Source of the DNA: Leptolyngbya sp. PCC 7375
Lineage (GTDB): Bacteria; Cyanobacteriota; Cyanobacteriia; Phormidesmidales; Phormidesmidaceae
Assembly: GCF_000316115.1 (NCBI RefSeq)
Contig: NZ_JH993797.1
Location: 3,334,486-3,398,485 of the forward strand
Length of the DNA stretch: 64,000 nt
Direction of reading: 5' to 3'
The notes under the pieces were generated by a model. The model searched no databases. It had not been told where the DNA came from and was given only the letters and a program-made list of their open reading frames with translations. Shown piece by piece: positions 35,325-43,067 of the stretch; positions within the stretch are counted from its first letter, which is position 1, and each line of letters starts with the position of its first letter. The translations under genes and the position numbers were made by a program.

Positions 35325-35681
35325 ATGGCCACGTGGCAATGTGTAAAAACCTGTGGTGCTTGCTGCAATCTCACCCCAGCCGATCGACCGGATTTAGCCG
35401 ACTATCTCACTCCAGAACAGCTAAAGGTTTATATGGGCCTGGTGGGTCCAGACGGTTGGTGCATCAATTACGACACAGAACAGCGTGTATGTAAGATTTA
35501 CGACCAGCGTCCCAGCTTTTGCCGTGTAGAGGCGGACACGTTTGAGCAAATGTTTGGAGTCACTGAGGATGCGCTCAATGACTTTGCCATCGACTGCTGT
35601 CAGGAACAAATTAGTGGCGTCTATGGCAACAAAAGTGAAGAACTGGATAGGTTTGTAGCTGCTGTCGGCATAGAAGACTGA
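35325..35681 (+). CDS. YkgJ-family cysteine cluster protein
   Basis: 118 residues. The four-plus-Cys cluster is visible as CVKTCGACCNL near the N-terminus, then WCINYD...RVCKIYDQRPSFCR and a late DCCQEQI. The family is a putative zinc- or iron-binding fold of unknown role. I prefer the ATG at 35325 (MATWQCVKTC); an upstream TTG at 35289 would add 12 residues without a ribosome site, whereas AAGGA lies about ten bases before 35325. Confidence 0.85.
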   Translation: MATWQCVKTCGACCNLTPADRPDLADYLTPEQLKVYMGLVGPDGWCINYDTEQRVCKIYDQRPSFCRVEADTFEQMFGVTEDALNDFAIDCCQEQISGVYGNKSEELDRFVAAVGIED

Positions 35682-35830
35682 AAAAAGTAATGGTTTTATT
35701 TTGAGCGTTCAGTTGCTGTTTAAAGGGGGGCATGGGAGCATGCATGCCACCTTAGACAGCTACAACAACATAGCTCAGAGTTCTCCTAACCCTTGCTCTT
35801 GCAATCTTCCTGACAGATAATGAAGCAAAT

Positions 35831-36196
35831 ATGAAAGACTTCTCTGTGACATCCTCCACCCCTATACAGCCTACGGGCACTGAGCAGCCCACAAAAAAAA
35901 CGCCCCAAGCCAAAGCAAGCTTTTGGGGCGTCTTTCTTTCAACATTCGTCACAATTTTTCTGGCGGAGTTGGGAGATAAAACACAGGTTGCAACCTTGTT
36001 AATTAGCGCTGAATCCCACAAGCCACTTACGGTATTTGTAGGAGCAGCGTTAGCTTTGATTTCAACAAGCCTCGTGGGAGTAATAGTGGGCCAATGGTTA
36101 GCGCGTCGGATTTCCCCTGAAACCTTGGACACCTTAGCTGGGATTTTACTCCTAATTATTTCCGTCGGCTTAACGGCTGAAGTTATTGGTCTTTAG
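35831..36196 (+). CDS. GDT1/UPF0016-family Mn2+ exporter subunit, first half
   Basis: 121 residues with a polar N-terminus (1-32) and three membrane segments. The family cation motif ELGDKTQ is present in FLAELGDKTQVATLLISAES. In many cyanobacteria the two halves of the TMEM165/GDT1 exporter are separate adjacent genes forming a heteromer that exports manganese, while Synechocystis Mnx is fused. The partner gene follows after 15 bp. Confidence 0.9.
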   Translation: MKDFSVTSSTPIQPTGTEQPTKKTPQAKASFWGVFLSTFVTIFLAELGDKTQVATLLISAESHKPLTVFVGAALALISTSLVGVIVGQWLARRISPETLDTLAGILLLIISVGLTAEVIGL

Positions 36197-36211
36197 AGAA
36201 TTATTGCTACC

Positions 36212-36502
36212 ATGCCATTTGATTGGAACTTACTCAGCGTTAGCTTTATCACTGTCTTCCTATCAGAATTAGGTGATAAGAGTCAGCTGGCAGCCATTGC
36301 CTTAGGGGGTAGCTCGTCATCACCTAAGGCCGTATTTTTGGGGACTGCCAGTGCCCTGGTGTTCGCTAGCTTTCTAGGGGTGTTATTGGGAGAAGGCACA
36401 GCACAAATATTACCCACGCAAATTGTTAAAGGCGCTGCAGCTATTGGGTTTGCACTACTAGCAATCCGCTTACTGTGGCCTGATGGGGAAACCGACGGAT
36501 AG
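36212..36502 (+). CDS. GDT1/UPF0016-family Mn2+ exporter subunit, second half
   Basis: 96 residues and three membrane segments. It has the second copy of the family motif: VFLSELGDKSQLAAIALGGS. Together with the preceding gene it makes the six-helix exporter with two ELGDK(T/S)Q motifs. Probably co-transcribed and co-functional with it. Convergent with the next gene. Confidence 0.9.
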   Translation: MPFDWNLLSVSFITVFLSELGDKSQLAAIALGGSSSSPKAVFLGTASALVFASFLGVLLGEGTAQILPTQIVKGAAAIGFALLAIRLLWPDGETDG

Positions 36503-36513
36503 GCTGACTCACG

Positions 36514-37056
36514 TTACTCACTAAACTGAGCAGCAATATCGACATAGCACAGACGCAATAGAAATCCGAGAATCAATACTTTGATAGCTTCCAAGCCCCA
36601 GTAAACTCCATGGATCCAGATCATGGCATGGGGAATGATGTGAATGGTCCCTGGCATATCCAAAACAATGCCAATAGAGCCTATATAGGGAGTCAATACA
36701 TAGGTATAGGTCAGAGCGATCGCGACCAAACTAACCGCCAACAGCAACGCCCATCGGCTACGGCTGCCGCTAACCTCAACGGAGTATTCAGCATGGGCCT
36801 GGCGCATGGCCAACACCCCAGTCAAAATCAACCCTGATAAAAGCATTTCCACATGGTTGAAGAGTTCAAATAAGCTGTAGCCAGCACTGGCAAACCCCGG
36901 AGCGGTCATCATGCCATTCATATAAAGCATCGGCATGACCACAAAATCGAGAATCAGGCTACCACCAATCCAAAAAACTGCAAGAAAGAGAACAGAACTA
37001 TCCCAAGCAAACTGCCGTGGAGACAGCTTGGGTAGCGACAATGTGAAATGAGTCAT
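36514..37056 (-). CDS. Four- to five-helix membrane protein, unknown
   Basis: 180 residues with about five hydrophobic segments (SSVLFLAVFWIGGSLILDFV, HVEMLLSGLILTGVLAM, WALLLAVSLVAIALTYTYVL, IWIHGVYWGLEAIKVLILGF). There is a Met-rich loop, VVMPMLYMNGMM. I recognise no family. It resembles the small DUF4149-type membrane proteins in size and helix pattern, but I do not claim membership. Confidence 0.55.
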   Translation of the reverse strand: MTHFTLSLPKLSPRQFAWDSSVLFLAVFWIGGSLILDFVVMPMLYMNGMMTAPGFASAGYSLFELFNHVEMLLSGLILTGVLAMRQAHAEYSVEVSGSRSRWALLLAVSLVAIALTYTYVLTPYIGSIGIVLDMPGTIHIIPHAMIWIHGVYWGLEAIKVLILGFLLRLCYVDIAAQFSE

Positions 37057-37121
37057 GGATTAAACCAGATATAGATGGGTATGTTCCAACGCTAGCCGAT
37101 TTAGTCAGTAAAAAACGTGAA

Positions 37122-37153
37122 AAATCGTTGCGATATAAGCATTGCAACGATTT
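37122..37153 (-). terminator. Rho-independent terminator after GT2 gene
   Basis: Arms AAATCGTTGC/GCAACGATTT (37122-37131, 37144-37153) around 12 bases. On the minus strand the second arm runs into T5 and another T-rich stretch. It lies about 50 bp past the stop of the glycosyltransferase at 37203. Confidence 0.8.
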
Positions 37154-37202
37154 CTTTAGACTCCTAACGACAGTCTTCATTTTATAAAGTCGGCTTCACT
37201 CA

Positions 37203-38537
37203 CTAGGCTCTGGCCGCTTCTCCAGCGTGGATAGTCTTGACCCACTTCAGCCGCTTTGGTCGCACAGCCATACGGGTCGTTGCAAAAGCCATGACCACAA
37301 CCCAATGGGTCATATATAAGGTGCCTTTAATTGCCCGCACCATGGCCCTGGGTAATGATACGTTTTGAGTGCGGTATATGCCCATGGTCATTCCCCAATA
37401 CGATACGCCAATCGCCAAAGTCGTTAGGGGAGCAAACACAGGTGGCTGACGCAGTGCGATCGCAACAATAAAGTCTGGCAGTGCCACAATCGGCAACATA
37501 TATTGCAATATCCAATACATCAGCATATCAACGGACTTATTCCAGCCCAGCCGATTGCGGACAAGTAACCGCCAGTAATCTAAATATCGCTGATAGCCCC
37601 CTTCAGCCCAGCGATTACGCTGATGCCAGAGAGCAACACCGCTAGTCACCCCTTCTTCACCCACAGTTGGCATATCCAAAAAACCAATATTCCACTGATG
37701 TAGATGCAACTGAACGGTGAGATCTAAATCATCGGTAATGGTCATTTCATTCCACCCACCACATTGAGCGATGGTCCTATGGCGCACAAACTGACCATTG
37801 CCCCGCAGTTCTCCAATGCCACAGCGAGCTGACCTTTGCTCCTGGTAGTAACGATCTAAAGCCATTTCAGCGGCTTGCCCCTGGGTCCAAAAATTAGTGG
37901 CACTGTTAACAATGGACTTTCGCACTTGAATTGCCCCAGTGCGATCATTGGCAAATAGCGGCACCACTCGACGCAATAAATCAGCAGGGACCTGAGCATC
38001 AGCATCAAATACAGCCAAAATTTCTCCGGTAGCCCTTGGCCAAGCCAAGTTAAGCGCACCAGATTTGCCCCCAGTCGCCTCTGGGCCACGGTGCAGAACC
38101 CTTAACCGGGGATACTCATGGGTTAACTCGTCCAATATTCTGCCGGTATCATCATCACTGTTATCGTCAATTACCCAAAGCTCATAACGATCTTCGGGGT
38201 AGTCCAAATTACAGAGAGACTCCACTAAATTGGCAATGACAGCCTCTTCATTTTTAGCTGCCACTAGTAGGGAAACAGGCGGACAGTCCGGTTCAGCCAA
38301 TGCAGACGGTACGGCAGCCCTATTAGGGCTAATGGCATAAGTAGCATTAGCACTGACAATGCGCACCATATAAAGCGCAACCAGCCCAGTAACGGCCCAA
38401 ACCACTTGCATGCCCCACATTGCCCAGTGCAACATCACCGTTACACTCCACAGAAACACTAAAGCAGCCAAAGCTTTCAGGCGACGTCCCTCCGAAAGAT
38501 CATCCAGTAAAACATCAGATACCGTTTCAATCGCCAT
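37203..38537 (-). CDS. Cellulose-synthase-like glycosyltransferase family 2
   Basis: 444 residues, membrane-bound processive GT2. Two N-terminal membrane helices (about 20-60), then the GT-A domain with D,D,D,QxxRW motifs: WVIDDNSDDD, AVFDADAQVP, TITDDLDLTVQLH and QRNRWAEG. Three or four C-terminal helices follow. Polymerises or transfers a sugar from a nucleotide donor, probably for exopolysaccharide; no PilZ domain is visible and no cellulose-export partners are adjacent, so the product is unknown. Confidence 0.9.
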   Translation of the reverse strand: MAIETVSDVLLDDLSEGRRLKALAALVFLWSVTVMLHWAMWGMQVVWAVTGLVALYMVRIVSANATYAISPNRAAVPSALAEPDCPPVSLLVAAKNEEAVIANLVESLCNLDYPEDRYELWVIDDNSDDDTGRILDELTHEYPRLRVLHRGPEATGGKSGALNLAWPRATGEILAVFDADAQVPADLLRRVVPLFANDRTGAIQVRKSIVNSATNFWTQGQAAEMALDRYYQEQRSARCGIGELRGNGQFVRHRTIAQCGGWNEMTITDDLDLTVQLHLHQWNIGFLDMPTVGEEGVTSGVALWHQRNRWAEGGYQRYLDYWRLLVRNRLGWNKSVDMLMYWILQYMLPIVALPDFIVAIALRQPPVFAPLTTLAIGVSYWGMTMGIYRTQNVSLPRAMVRAIKGTLYMTHWVVVMAFATTRMAVRPKRLKWVKTIHAGEAARA

Positions 38538-38651
38538 AGGTTCCGTGTAATAGGGTTGTTGGGTTACAGGTTATTAATATCTTATTAAAATCTGTTACAC
38601 AGTATCTTCATTTAGACACACCTTCTCTGAAATCCTCTTATTTTGGGGTGC

Positions 38652-38795
38652 TTGAGGCGAAGGTTTCTATGGGTACACTAGTGCTCGGCAGAATTAAGTT
38701 GCAGACATCTTGGTTACTGACGCGCTGCGCCCCTGCAACAGATAAGAACCAAGGTCTAGCCAGACCTAGAGGCGTTTACTTGACGCCTCTATTTG
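38652..38795 (+). ncRNA. Candidate structured RNA / leader upstream of ebsA-like gene
   Basis: A sigma-70-type promoter, TTGAGG (38652-38657), 16 bp, TACACT (38674-38679), predicts a start near 38686. The next 110 nt can pair extensively (GTTGCAG/CTGCAAC, CTTGGTT/AACCAAG, GGTCT/AGACC) and end in a hairpin, TAGAGGCGT/ACGCCTCTA (38767-38791), followed by TTT. Either a small RNA or the leader of the ebsA-like gene with an attenuator. The 300-bp gap 38538-38839 has no other gene. It matches no RNA family I know. Confidence 0.4.
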
Positions 38796-38839
38796 CCTAA
38801 GTTCACTATGTCTTGAGACAGATTCCACTGCTAAACGCC

Positions 38840-39214
38840 ATGCCTATTGCAGACATTCAGCCCGCTCCCAAACAAGATGTCGGTGTTTATATGCCCTATT
38901 ACCAGGGCAATAAACGTAAGGCTCTCCCCTATGCCATTGGCCTTTATAAACGTGGAAACCTTGAAGGTGAGCGCCGGATCGAAGGCGGTGAAAGCATTGC
39001 CTTTTTAGCAACCTGGAATGTGTCAATGTTGCCTGCTGACTTAACTCAATGTCGGATGCAGTTTGATGGTGATGCCGAACTAACCTATGAAATCACCATG
39101 GCCACCTTTGAATTTGTTGATTTTCTAATCGATGTAGTGACTGCTATGCGTCTAAAGCGGTCTCCTGACTTTTCCAAATCCTTTTACCGCAGACTGCTAA
39201 GAATGGATGAGTAA
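38840..39214 (+). CDS. ebsA: EbsA-like type IV pilus biogenesis protein
   Basis: 124 residues from the ATG at 38840 (MPIADIQPAPKQDVGVYMPY). I recognise the cyanobacterial small protein pattern YMPYYQGNKRKALPYAIGLY ... RRIEGGESIAFLATWNVS ... FEFVDFLIDVV, which I recall as EbsA, essential for type IV pilus assembly and biofilm self-suppression in Synechococcus elongatus. Identification is by memory of the pattern, not by search. An upstream TTG (38813) is possible but lacks a ribosome site. The next gene on this strand is BioD/PTA-like. Confidence 0.55.
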   Translation: MPIADIQPAPKQDVGVYMPYYQGNKRKALPYAIGLYKRGNLEGERRIEGGESIAFLATWNVSMLPADLTQCRMQFDGDAELTYEITMATFEFVDFLIDVVTAMRLKRSPDFSKSFYRRLLRMDE

Positions 39215-39280
39215 GTTATGACACCGCTAATAAGTTCGGTGTTCACTAAGCCCTCAATCTGATTTAAGTCATATATCAAC

Positions 39281-39323
39281 AAGCGCCGTGTAGTACTGTA
39301 GTCAACTACACGACGCTTATTTT
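39281..39323 (+). terminator. Rho-independent terminator after ebsA-like gene
   Basis: A 14-bp stem with one mismatch (AAGCGCCGTGTAGT / ACTACACGACGCTT), followed by ATTTTTAG. Confidence 0.75.
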
Positions 39324-39447
39324 TAGGCCCTGAACATGTTAAGCACCTAATCAAAACACTTCGGTAAAAGTTAAGGTTTTGTCCCATTGGGAACAGCTCT
39401 CCATGGCACAATGGGGGGTAGCCCTATTGGTAGTTAGGAGTTATAGT

Positions 39448-40533
39448 GTGCCCAATCCATCAAAGCACCTGCTGATTGGCTCAACAGAGCCCTACAGCGG
39501 CAAGTCGGCCACCATAACCGGGTTGGCCTTGCAGCTTCAGGATCGCGGTATTGATATCGCCTATGCCAAACCCGTTGGTACTTGTCCTAGCGATGAGGCT
39601 GGTATTGATGAAGATGTTCGATTCATTTCCAAAATTTTAGAGCTACCGACATCGCGTCTGCGTCCAACACTGCTATCGCTGGATGCGCAGACAATCCAGA
39701 AACAGTTGACGGAAGAAAACTCTGCGATCGACCCCCAACAAATGGCTACATACCTAGGTGGTCAAGGGGAAGATCTATTGCTGATTGAAGGACCAGGCAC
39801 CCTCGAGGAAGGGACGTTGTTTGGCTTGTCGCTCACTCAGCTAGCGAAGGTAACCGAAGCACAAGTCATGCTGGTGGCCAGATTTCATTCTGTGTTGATT
39901 GTTGATGGTCTTTTGGCTGCTAAGCAAAAGCTCGGCGATCGACTAATGGGTGTTTTGATTAATGATGTCCCCATTGATCAGCTACAGGATGTAAACACCA
40001 ACGTTAAGACCTGTCTTGAACGTCATGGGATACCAGTTTTGGGTATTTTACCCAGCACTCCGCTGATGCGCAGCGTCAGTGTCGGAGAGCTTGTGCATCA
40101 ACTCAAAGCTGAGGTCCTTTGCTGTGAAGAGCGTATGGATCTGATGGTGCAGAGCTTAAGCATTGGAGCCATGAACGTCAACTCGGCTCTCAAGTATTTC
40201 CGCAAAGCTGACAATATGGCCGTTATTACGGGTGGTGACCGGGCTGATATTCAGCTGGCTGCTTTGGAAACGTCAACCCAATGCCTGATCTTGACAGGAC
40301 ATATTGCACCGCGCCCAGACATCATTAGCCGTGCTCAAGATCTAGAAGTCCCCATCTTGTCAGTTGACCTAGATACCCTGACGACGGTCGAAATCATTGA
40401 GAAGTCATTTCAGGAAGTTCGACTGCAGGAGCCTATTAAGGTGCAATGCATTCAATTACTGATGGAACAACACTTTGATGTAGATAGACTCATGGCTGAG
40501 TTAAATTTGTCATCACCTGCGGTAACCGCTTAA
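39448..40533 (+). CDS. BioD/phosphotransacetylase-N-terminal-like P-loop protein
   Basis: 361 residues from the GTG at 39448. AGGAG lies 7 bases upstream and the preceding in-frame codons look like leader. P-loop of the BioD/CobQ kind: STEPYSGKSATITGLALQLQ. The N-terminal part matches the dethiobiotin-synthetase-like domain of phosphotransacetylases (YAKPVGTCPSDEAGIDEDVR, LLIEGPGTLEEG, VGVLINDVP-like segment). A DRTGG-type domain fills the C-terminal half (AVITGGDRADIQLAAL). The C-terminal acetyltransferase domain of true Pta is absent, so it is not Pta. Downstream of the ebsA-like gene. Confidence 0.8.
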   Translation: MPNPSKHLLIGSTEPYSGKSATITGLALQLQDRGIDIAYAKPVGTCPSDEAGIDEDVRFISKILELPTSRLRPTLLSLDAQTIQKQLTEENSAIDPQQMATYLGGQGEDLLLIEGPGTLEEGTLFGLSLTQLAKVTEAQVMLVARFHSVLIVDGLLAAKQKLGDRLMGVLINDVPIDQLQDVNTNVKTCLERHGIPVLGILPSTPLMRSVSVGELVHQLKAEVLCCEERMDLMVQSLSIGAMNVNSALKYFRKADNMAVITGGDRADIQLAALETSTQCLILTGHIAPRPDIISRAQDLEVPILSVDLDTLTTVEIIEKSFQEVRLQEPIKVQCIQLLMEQHFDVDRLMAELNLSSPAVTA

Positions 40534-40642
40534 GGCTGGCCTAGAAGACCATTAGAACTCGGTCAGAAATTATGGATATCAAGGCTTGGGGACAAGGGTT
40601 TGGTAGAATTGGCCAGTCCCTTCATTAAAACTATATAAACCC

Positions 40643-41158
40643 TTGAGTCAGTCCCTTGATACTCCCATTGAATCGCTTAAGGTAGATGATTTTTTGCAGG
40701 AGCTTGCTGCCATTCAGCAGTCTGGCTCTAAGCGCATTGCTATCTTGGGTTCCAGACATGTACCTATTACCCATTTGCGCCTCATTGAGCTCATGAGCTA
40801 CGGGTTGGTACTTGGCGGCAATCGTCTGCTGACCTCTGGGGCGACTGGGACTAATGCCGCAGCCATCCGTGGGGCAATGAAGGCAGATCCGAACTTGCTA
40901 ACGGTTATTCTGCCGCAAAGTTTAGAACGCCAACCGCGTGAATCTCGTGAACAGCTGGATTCAGTGATTCACCTGGTTGAAAATTCGGCTAATGATCGAC
41001 TAGAGCTAGCAGAGGCCAGTTCACTCTGCAACCAAGAAATTATTTCCCGCTGTCAACAGCTGATCTGTTTTGCATTTCATGACAGTCATACACTATTGCA
41101 AACCTGTAAGGATGCTGAGGAACAGCGCAAGATTGTAACGCTGTTCTATTTTGATTAG
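40643..41158 (+). CDS. DprA/LOG-like Rossmann protein
   Basis: 171 residues, initiated at TTG (40643). The core (about 30-100) has SKRIAILGSRHVPITHLRLI ... LLTSGATGTNAAAIRGAMK and LTVILPQSLERQPR, similar to the nucleotide-binding fold of DNA-processing protein DprA/Smf and lysine-decarboxylase-like proteins. It is often named DNA recombination-mediator protein A in cyanobacteria. At this size it lacks the helical extensions of full DprA. A role in natural competence is only suggested. Confidence 0.65.
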   Translation: MSQSLDTPIESLKVDDFLQELAAIQQSGSKRIAILGSRHVPITHLRLIELMSYGLVLGGNRLLTSGATGTNAAAIRGAMKADPNLLTVILPQSLERQPRESREQLDSVIHLVENSANDRLELAEASSLCNQEIISRCQQLICFAFHDSHTLLQTCKDAEEQRKIVTLFYFD

Positions 41159-41275
41159 GACGGTGAGGTCCTATCCAATTGTCTATGGATGACTATCTCT
41201 AGGTAAGTCTTTGGTCATGAATCTGAAGCTTTATGACCTGAATCATTTCCTCATTAATGCTAGAACACTGGATCT

Positions 41276-41713
41276 GTGAGCTTACTATCCCTGCCTAATC
41301 TTTTTTTGTATAGTCTGCCAGTGGCGGCCTTTCTAATTTATGTGCCCTACCTGGTGGTGGCTTCAGAGCGAGTTAAGCTAGCTCAATCTATGGACGATCC
41401 CATAGAGGCTTTGGCTCGTCCACGCTTTTATACGGATAAGCTACCGAACTATGCGATGCGGGCTAACTGGGCCCATCAAAATTCGTTTGAGTCATTTATT
41501 ATCTATTCTCCAGCTGCTGTCATGGCCTACATCACAGGGCAAGACAGTACGGCTGCGCTATCAGCTGTTGTCGCTTATCTAGTTGCTCGGCTGCTGTTTT
41601 CGGTGTTTTACATTCTGAATGTGGCATCGTTGCGATCGCTAATGTTTGGCATCGGTAGCCTCAGCATCTTCAGCCTCTATTTCATGAGTTGCAAAACCAT
41701 CTGGCTACAATAG
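41276..41713 (+). CDS. MAPEG-family membrane protein
   Basis: 145 residues from a GTG start. Four membrane segments with the family-like loop LARPRFYTDKLPNYAMRANWAHQNSFESFI (shown partly: RANWAHQNSFESF) and VVAYLVARLLFSVFYILNVA. MAPEG proteins include glutathione transferases and eicosanoid enzymes; the bacterial substrate is unknown. A palindromic hairpin follows. Confidence 0.85.
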   Translation: MSLLSLPNLFLYSLPVAAFLIYVPYLVVASERVKLAQSMDDPIEALARPRFYTDKLPNYAMRANWAHQNSFESFIIYSPAAVMAYITGQDSTAALSAVVAYLVARLLFSVFYILNVASLRSLMFGIGSLSIFSLYFMSCKTIWLQ

Positions 41714-41741
41714 TTTTTAGCCTCGCGCTTTCCATCTCTAG

Positions 41742-41762
41742 AGGGTGGGCAATGCCCACCCT
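41742..41762. repeat. Hairpin AGGGTGGGCA between MAPEG and yajQ genes
   Basis: Arms AGGGTGGGCA (41742-41751) and TGCCCACCCT (41753-41762) with one base between. GTGGGCAATGCCCAC-type palindromes are common dispersed elements in cyanobacteria. Probably a 3' hairpin of the MAPEG transcript. Confidence 0.65.
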
Positions 41763-41792
41763 ACGGTCTAATACTCCCCATTCACCTTGCTA

Positions 41793-42284
41793 ATGGCTTC
41801 TACCTATTCATTTGATGTGGTCAGCGACTTTGACCGTCAAGAACTAGTCAATGCCCTTGATCAGGTACGTCGTGAACTAAAAAGCCGCTATGACCTCAAA
41901 GATACTAAAACCACACTGGACTTAGGTGAGACAAATATTGCCATTGAAACCGCCAGTGAAATGACCCTTGAAGCAGTGCATACGCTGATTCAGACCAAAG
42001 CCGCCAGGCGAAACCTATCTATGAAGATTTTCGACTTTGGCAATATTGAGGCGGCCAGTGGGAATCGTGTGCGCCAGGATATTGAGCTGAAAAAGGGCTT
42101 AAGCCAGGAGGTTGCCAAAAAAATCTCCAAGATGATTCGTGACAACCTGAAAAAGGTTCAAGCATCGATTCAAGGGGATGCAGTGCGCATTTCAGCTAAG
42201 TCCAAGGATGATTTGCAAAATGCAATTCAGCTAATTCAGCAAGAAGATTGGCCCGTTGCTTTGCAATTCCAAAATTATCGTTAG
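41793..42284 (+). CDS. YajQ-family nucleotide-binding protein
   Basis: 163 residues from the ATG at 41793 (MASTYSFDVVSDFDRQELVN). The characteristic block ALDQVRRELKSRYDLKD and the C-terminal KMIRDNLKKVQASIQGDAVR match YajQ/DUF520. Members bind RNA/nucleotides, and some bind cyclic di-GMP. A TTG two codons upstream is less likely. No linked partner gene. Confidence 0.9.
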   Translation: MASTYSFDVVSDFDRQELVNALDQVRRELKSRYDLKDTKTTLDLGETNIAIETASEMTLEAVHTLIQTKAARRNLSMKIFDFGNIEAASGNRVRQDIELKKGLSQEVAKKISKMIRDNLKKVQASIQGDAVRISAKSKDDLQNAIQLIQQEDWPVALQFQNYR

Positions 42285-42326
42285 GCTACGGGCATAGTAG
42301 AGTCTCAAAGAACAGCAGCTTTTACG

Positions 42327-42824
42327 CTATAGGTCTAATGTTAACAGCGTTGCCTTAGGCTCATAGCCTAGGCTGTTGTAAAGGCTGAGGGCAGCTAAAT
42401 TATCTGTAAATACCTGAAGACTAAGCTGGTCGTAGCCTTGAGCCTTGGCCCAGTTTTTGGCATATTGCATCAGCTGACGACCCAGGCCTTGGCGACGGTA
42501 GCCAGGGGAGACATAGACCAGATAAATATAAGCCTGCAATGCCCCGGTTAACTGATTCATAGATTGCCCTAACCATAGACAGCCCAAGGATTCTCCTGTA
42601 GTAGTAGCTGTGAAACCGACACGAGCGCCGCTCTCTGACTTCTCTAACCACCACAGGGCTGAAGGGCCTTCAAGATATAGGTCAACGGTTTTCGTCAAAT
42701 GGCCTAGCTGGGTAGCACCTAATTCTGCATAGGCATTGCCCATGGTGGCAAGCAACCTTGCCCGATCCAAACTAGATCCTTGAACTAAGCGATGCCCTGG
42801 GGGCCAATCAAACTCCAAATCCAT
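42327..42824 (-). CDS. GNAT-family N-acetyltransferase
   Basis: 165 residues. The acetyl-CoA pyrophosphate loop is VSPGYRRQGLGRQLMQYAKN (Q/RxxGxG/A) and the last motif is LSLQVFTDNLAALSLYNSLGYEP. Substrate unknown. The stop of a small upstream gene overlaps its start, so the two are translationally coupled. Confidence 0.9.
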   Translation of the reverse strand: MDLEFDWPPGHRLVQGSSLDRARLLATMGNAYAELGATQLGHLTKTVDLYLEGPSALWWLEKSESGARVGFTATTTGESLGCLWLGQSMNQLTGALQAYIYLVYVSPGYRRQGLGRQLMQYAKNWAKAQGYDQLSLQVFTDNLAALSLYNSLGYEPKATLLTLDL

Positions 42825-42987
42825 TCAGCAGTAAGACTTTACCCATCATAGCCAGGTCATCACCATCAATGGGAGCTGGGGCCAGCATGTCGCTCGGCAG
42901 CCAGATTCGCGCACTAACAGCCACCATCGCCACTAGAAAGACGATCAAAATCAGAAACGGAATGATGTAGGAGCGAATGATGGACAT
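42808..42987 (-). CDS. Small 59-residue single-helix membrane protein
   Basis: ATG at 42987, 59 residues. One membrane helix (about 8-28, IPFLILIVFLVAMVAVSARI) followed by WLPSDMLAPAPIDGDDLAMM. Its TGA lies 15 bp inside the following GNAT gene, so the two overlap in different frames. It begins 80 bp after the stop of the sodium symporter gene, and all three genes run on the minus strand. It could be a small transporter partner or a lone cyanobacterial peptide; I recognise no family. No strong ribosome site. Confidence 0.55.
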   Translation of the reverse strand: MSIIRSYIIPFLILIVFLVAMVAVSARIWLPSDMLAPAPIDGDDLAMMGKVLLLNGFGV

Positions 42988-43067
42988 GATTTAGATCCGA
43001 GTCTCAGAGTGGGTGAACAGTTATCTATTAAGTATCGTAACGTTTTGTTGGGGGTAAGCCTGACTGG

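Noticed and set aside
35700..35830. Possible yybP-ykoY manganese riboswitch before the GDT1-type genes
   Set aside because: The location is right, but I cannot find the conserved loops (GGGGAGUAG-type and partner), only a short GCATG-rich hairpin.
38686..38795. 6S or SRP RNA at the structured locus
   Set aside because: It lacks the GGAAGGAAGCAG-type SRP loop and the long central bubble arrangement of 6S; kept as an unassigned candidate only.
39448..40533. True phosphotransacetylase (pta)
   Set aside because: Only the BioD-like and DRTGG-type regions are present; the C-terminal acetyltransferase domain is missing.
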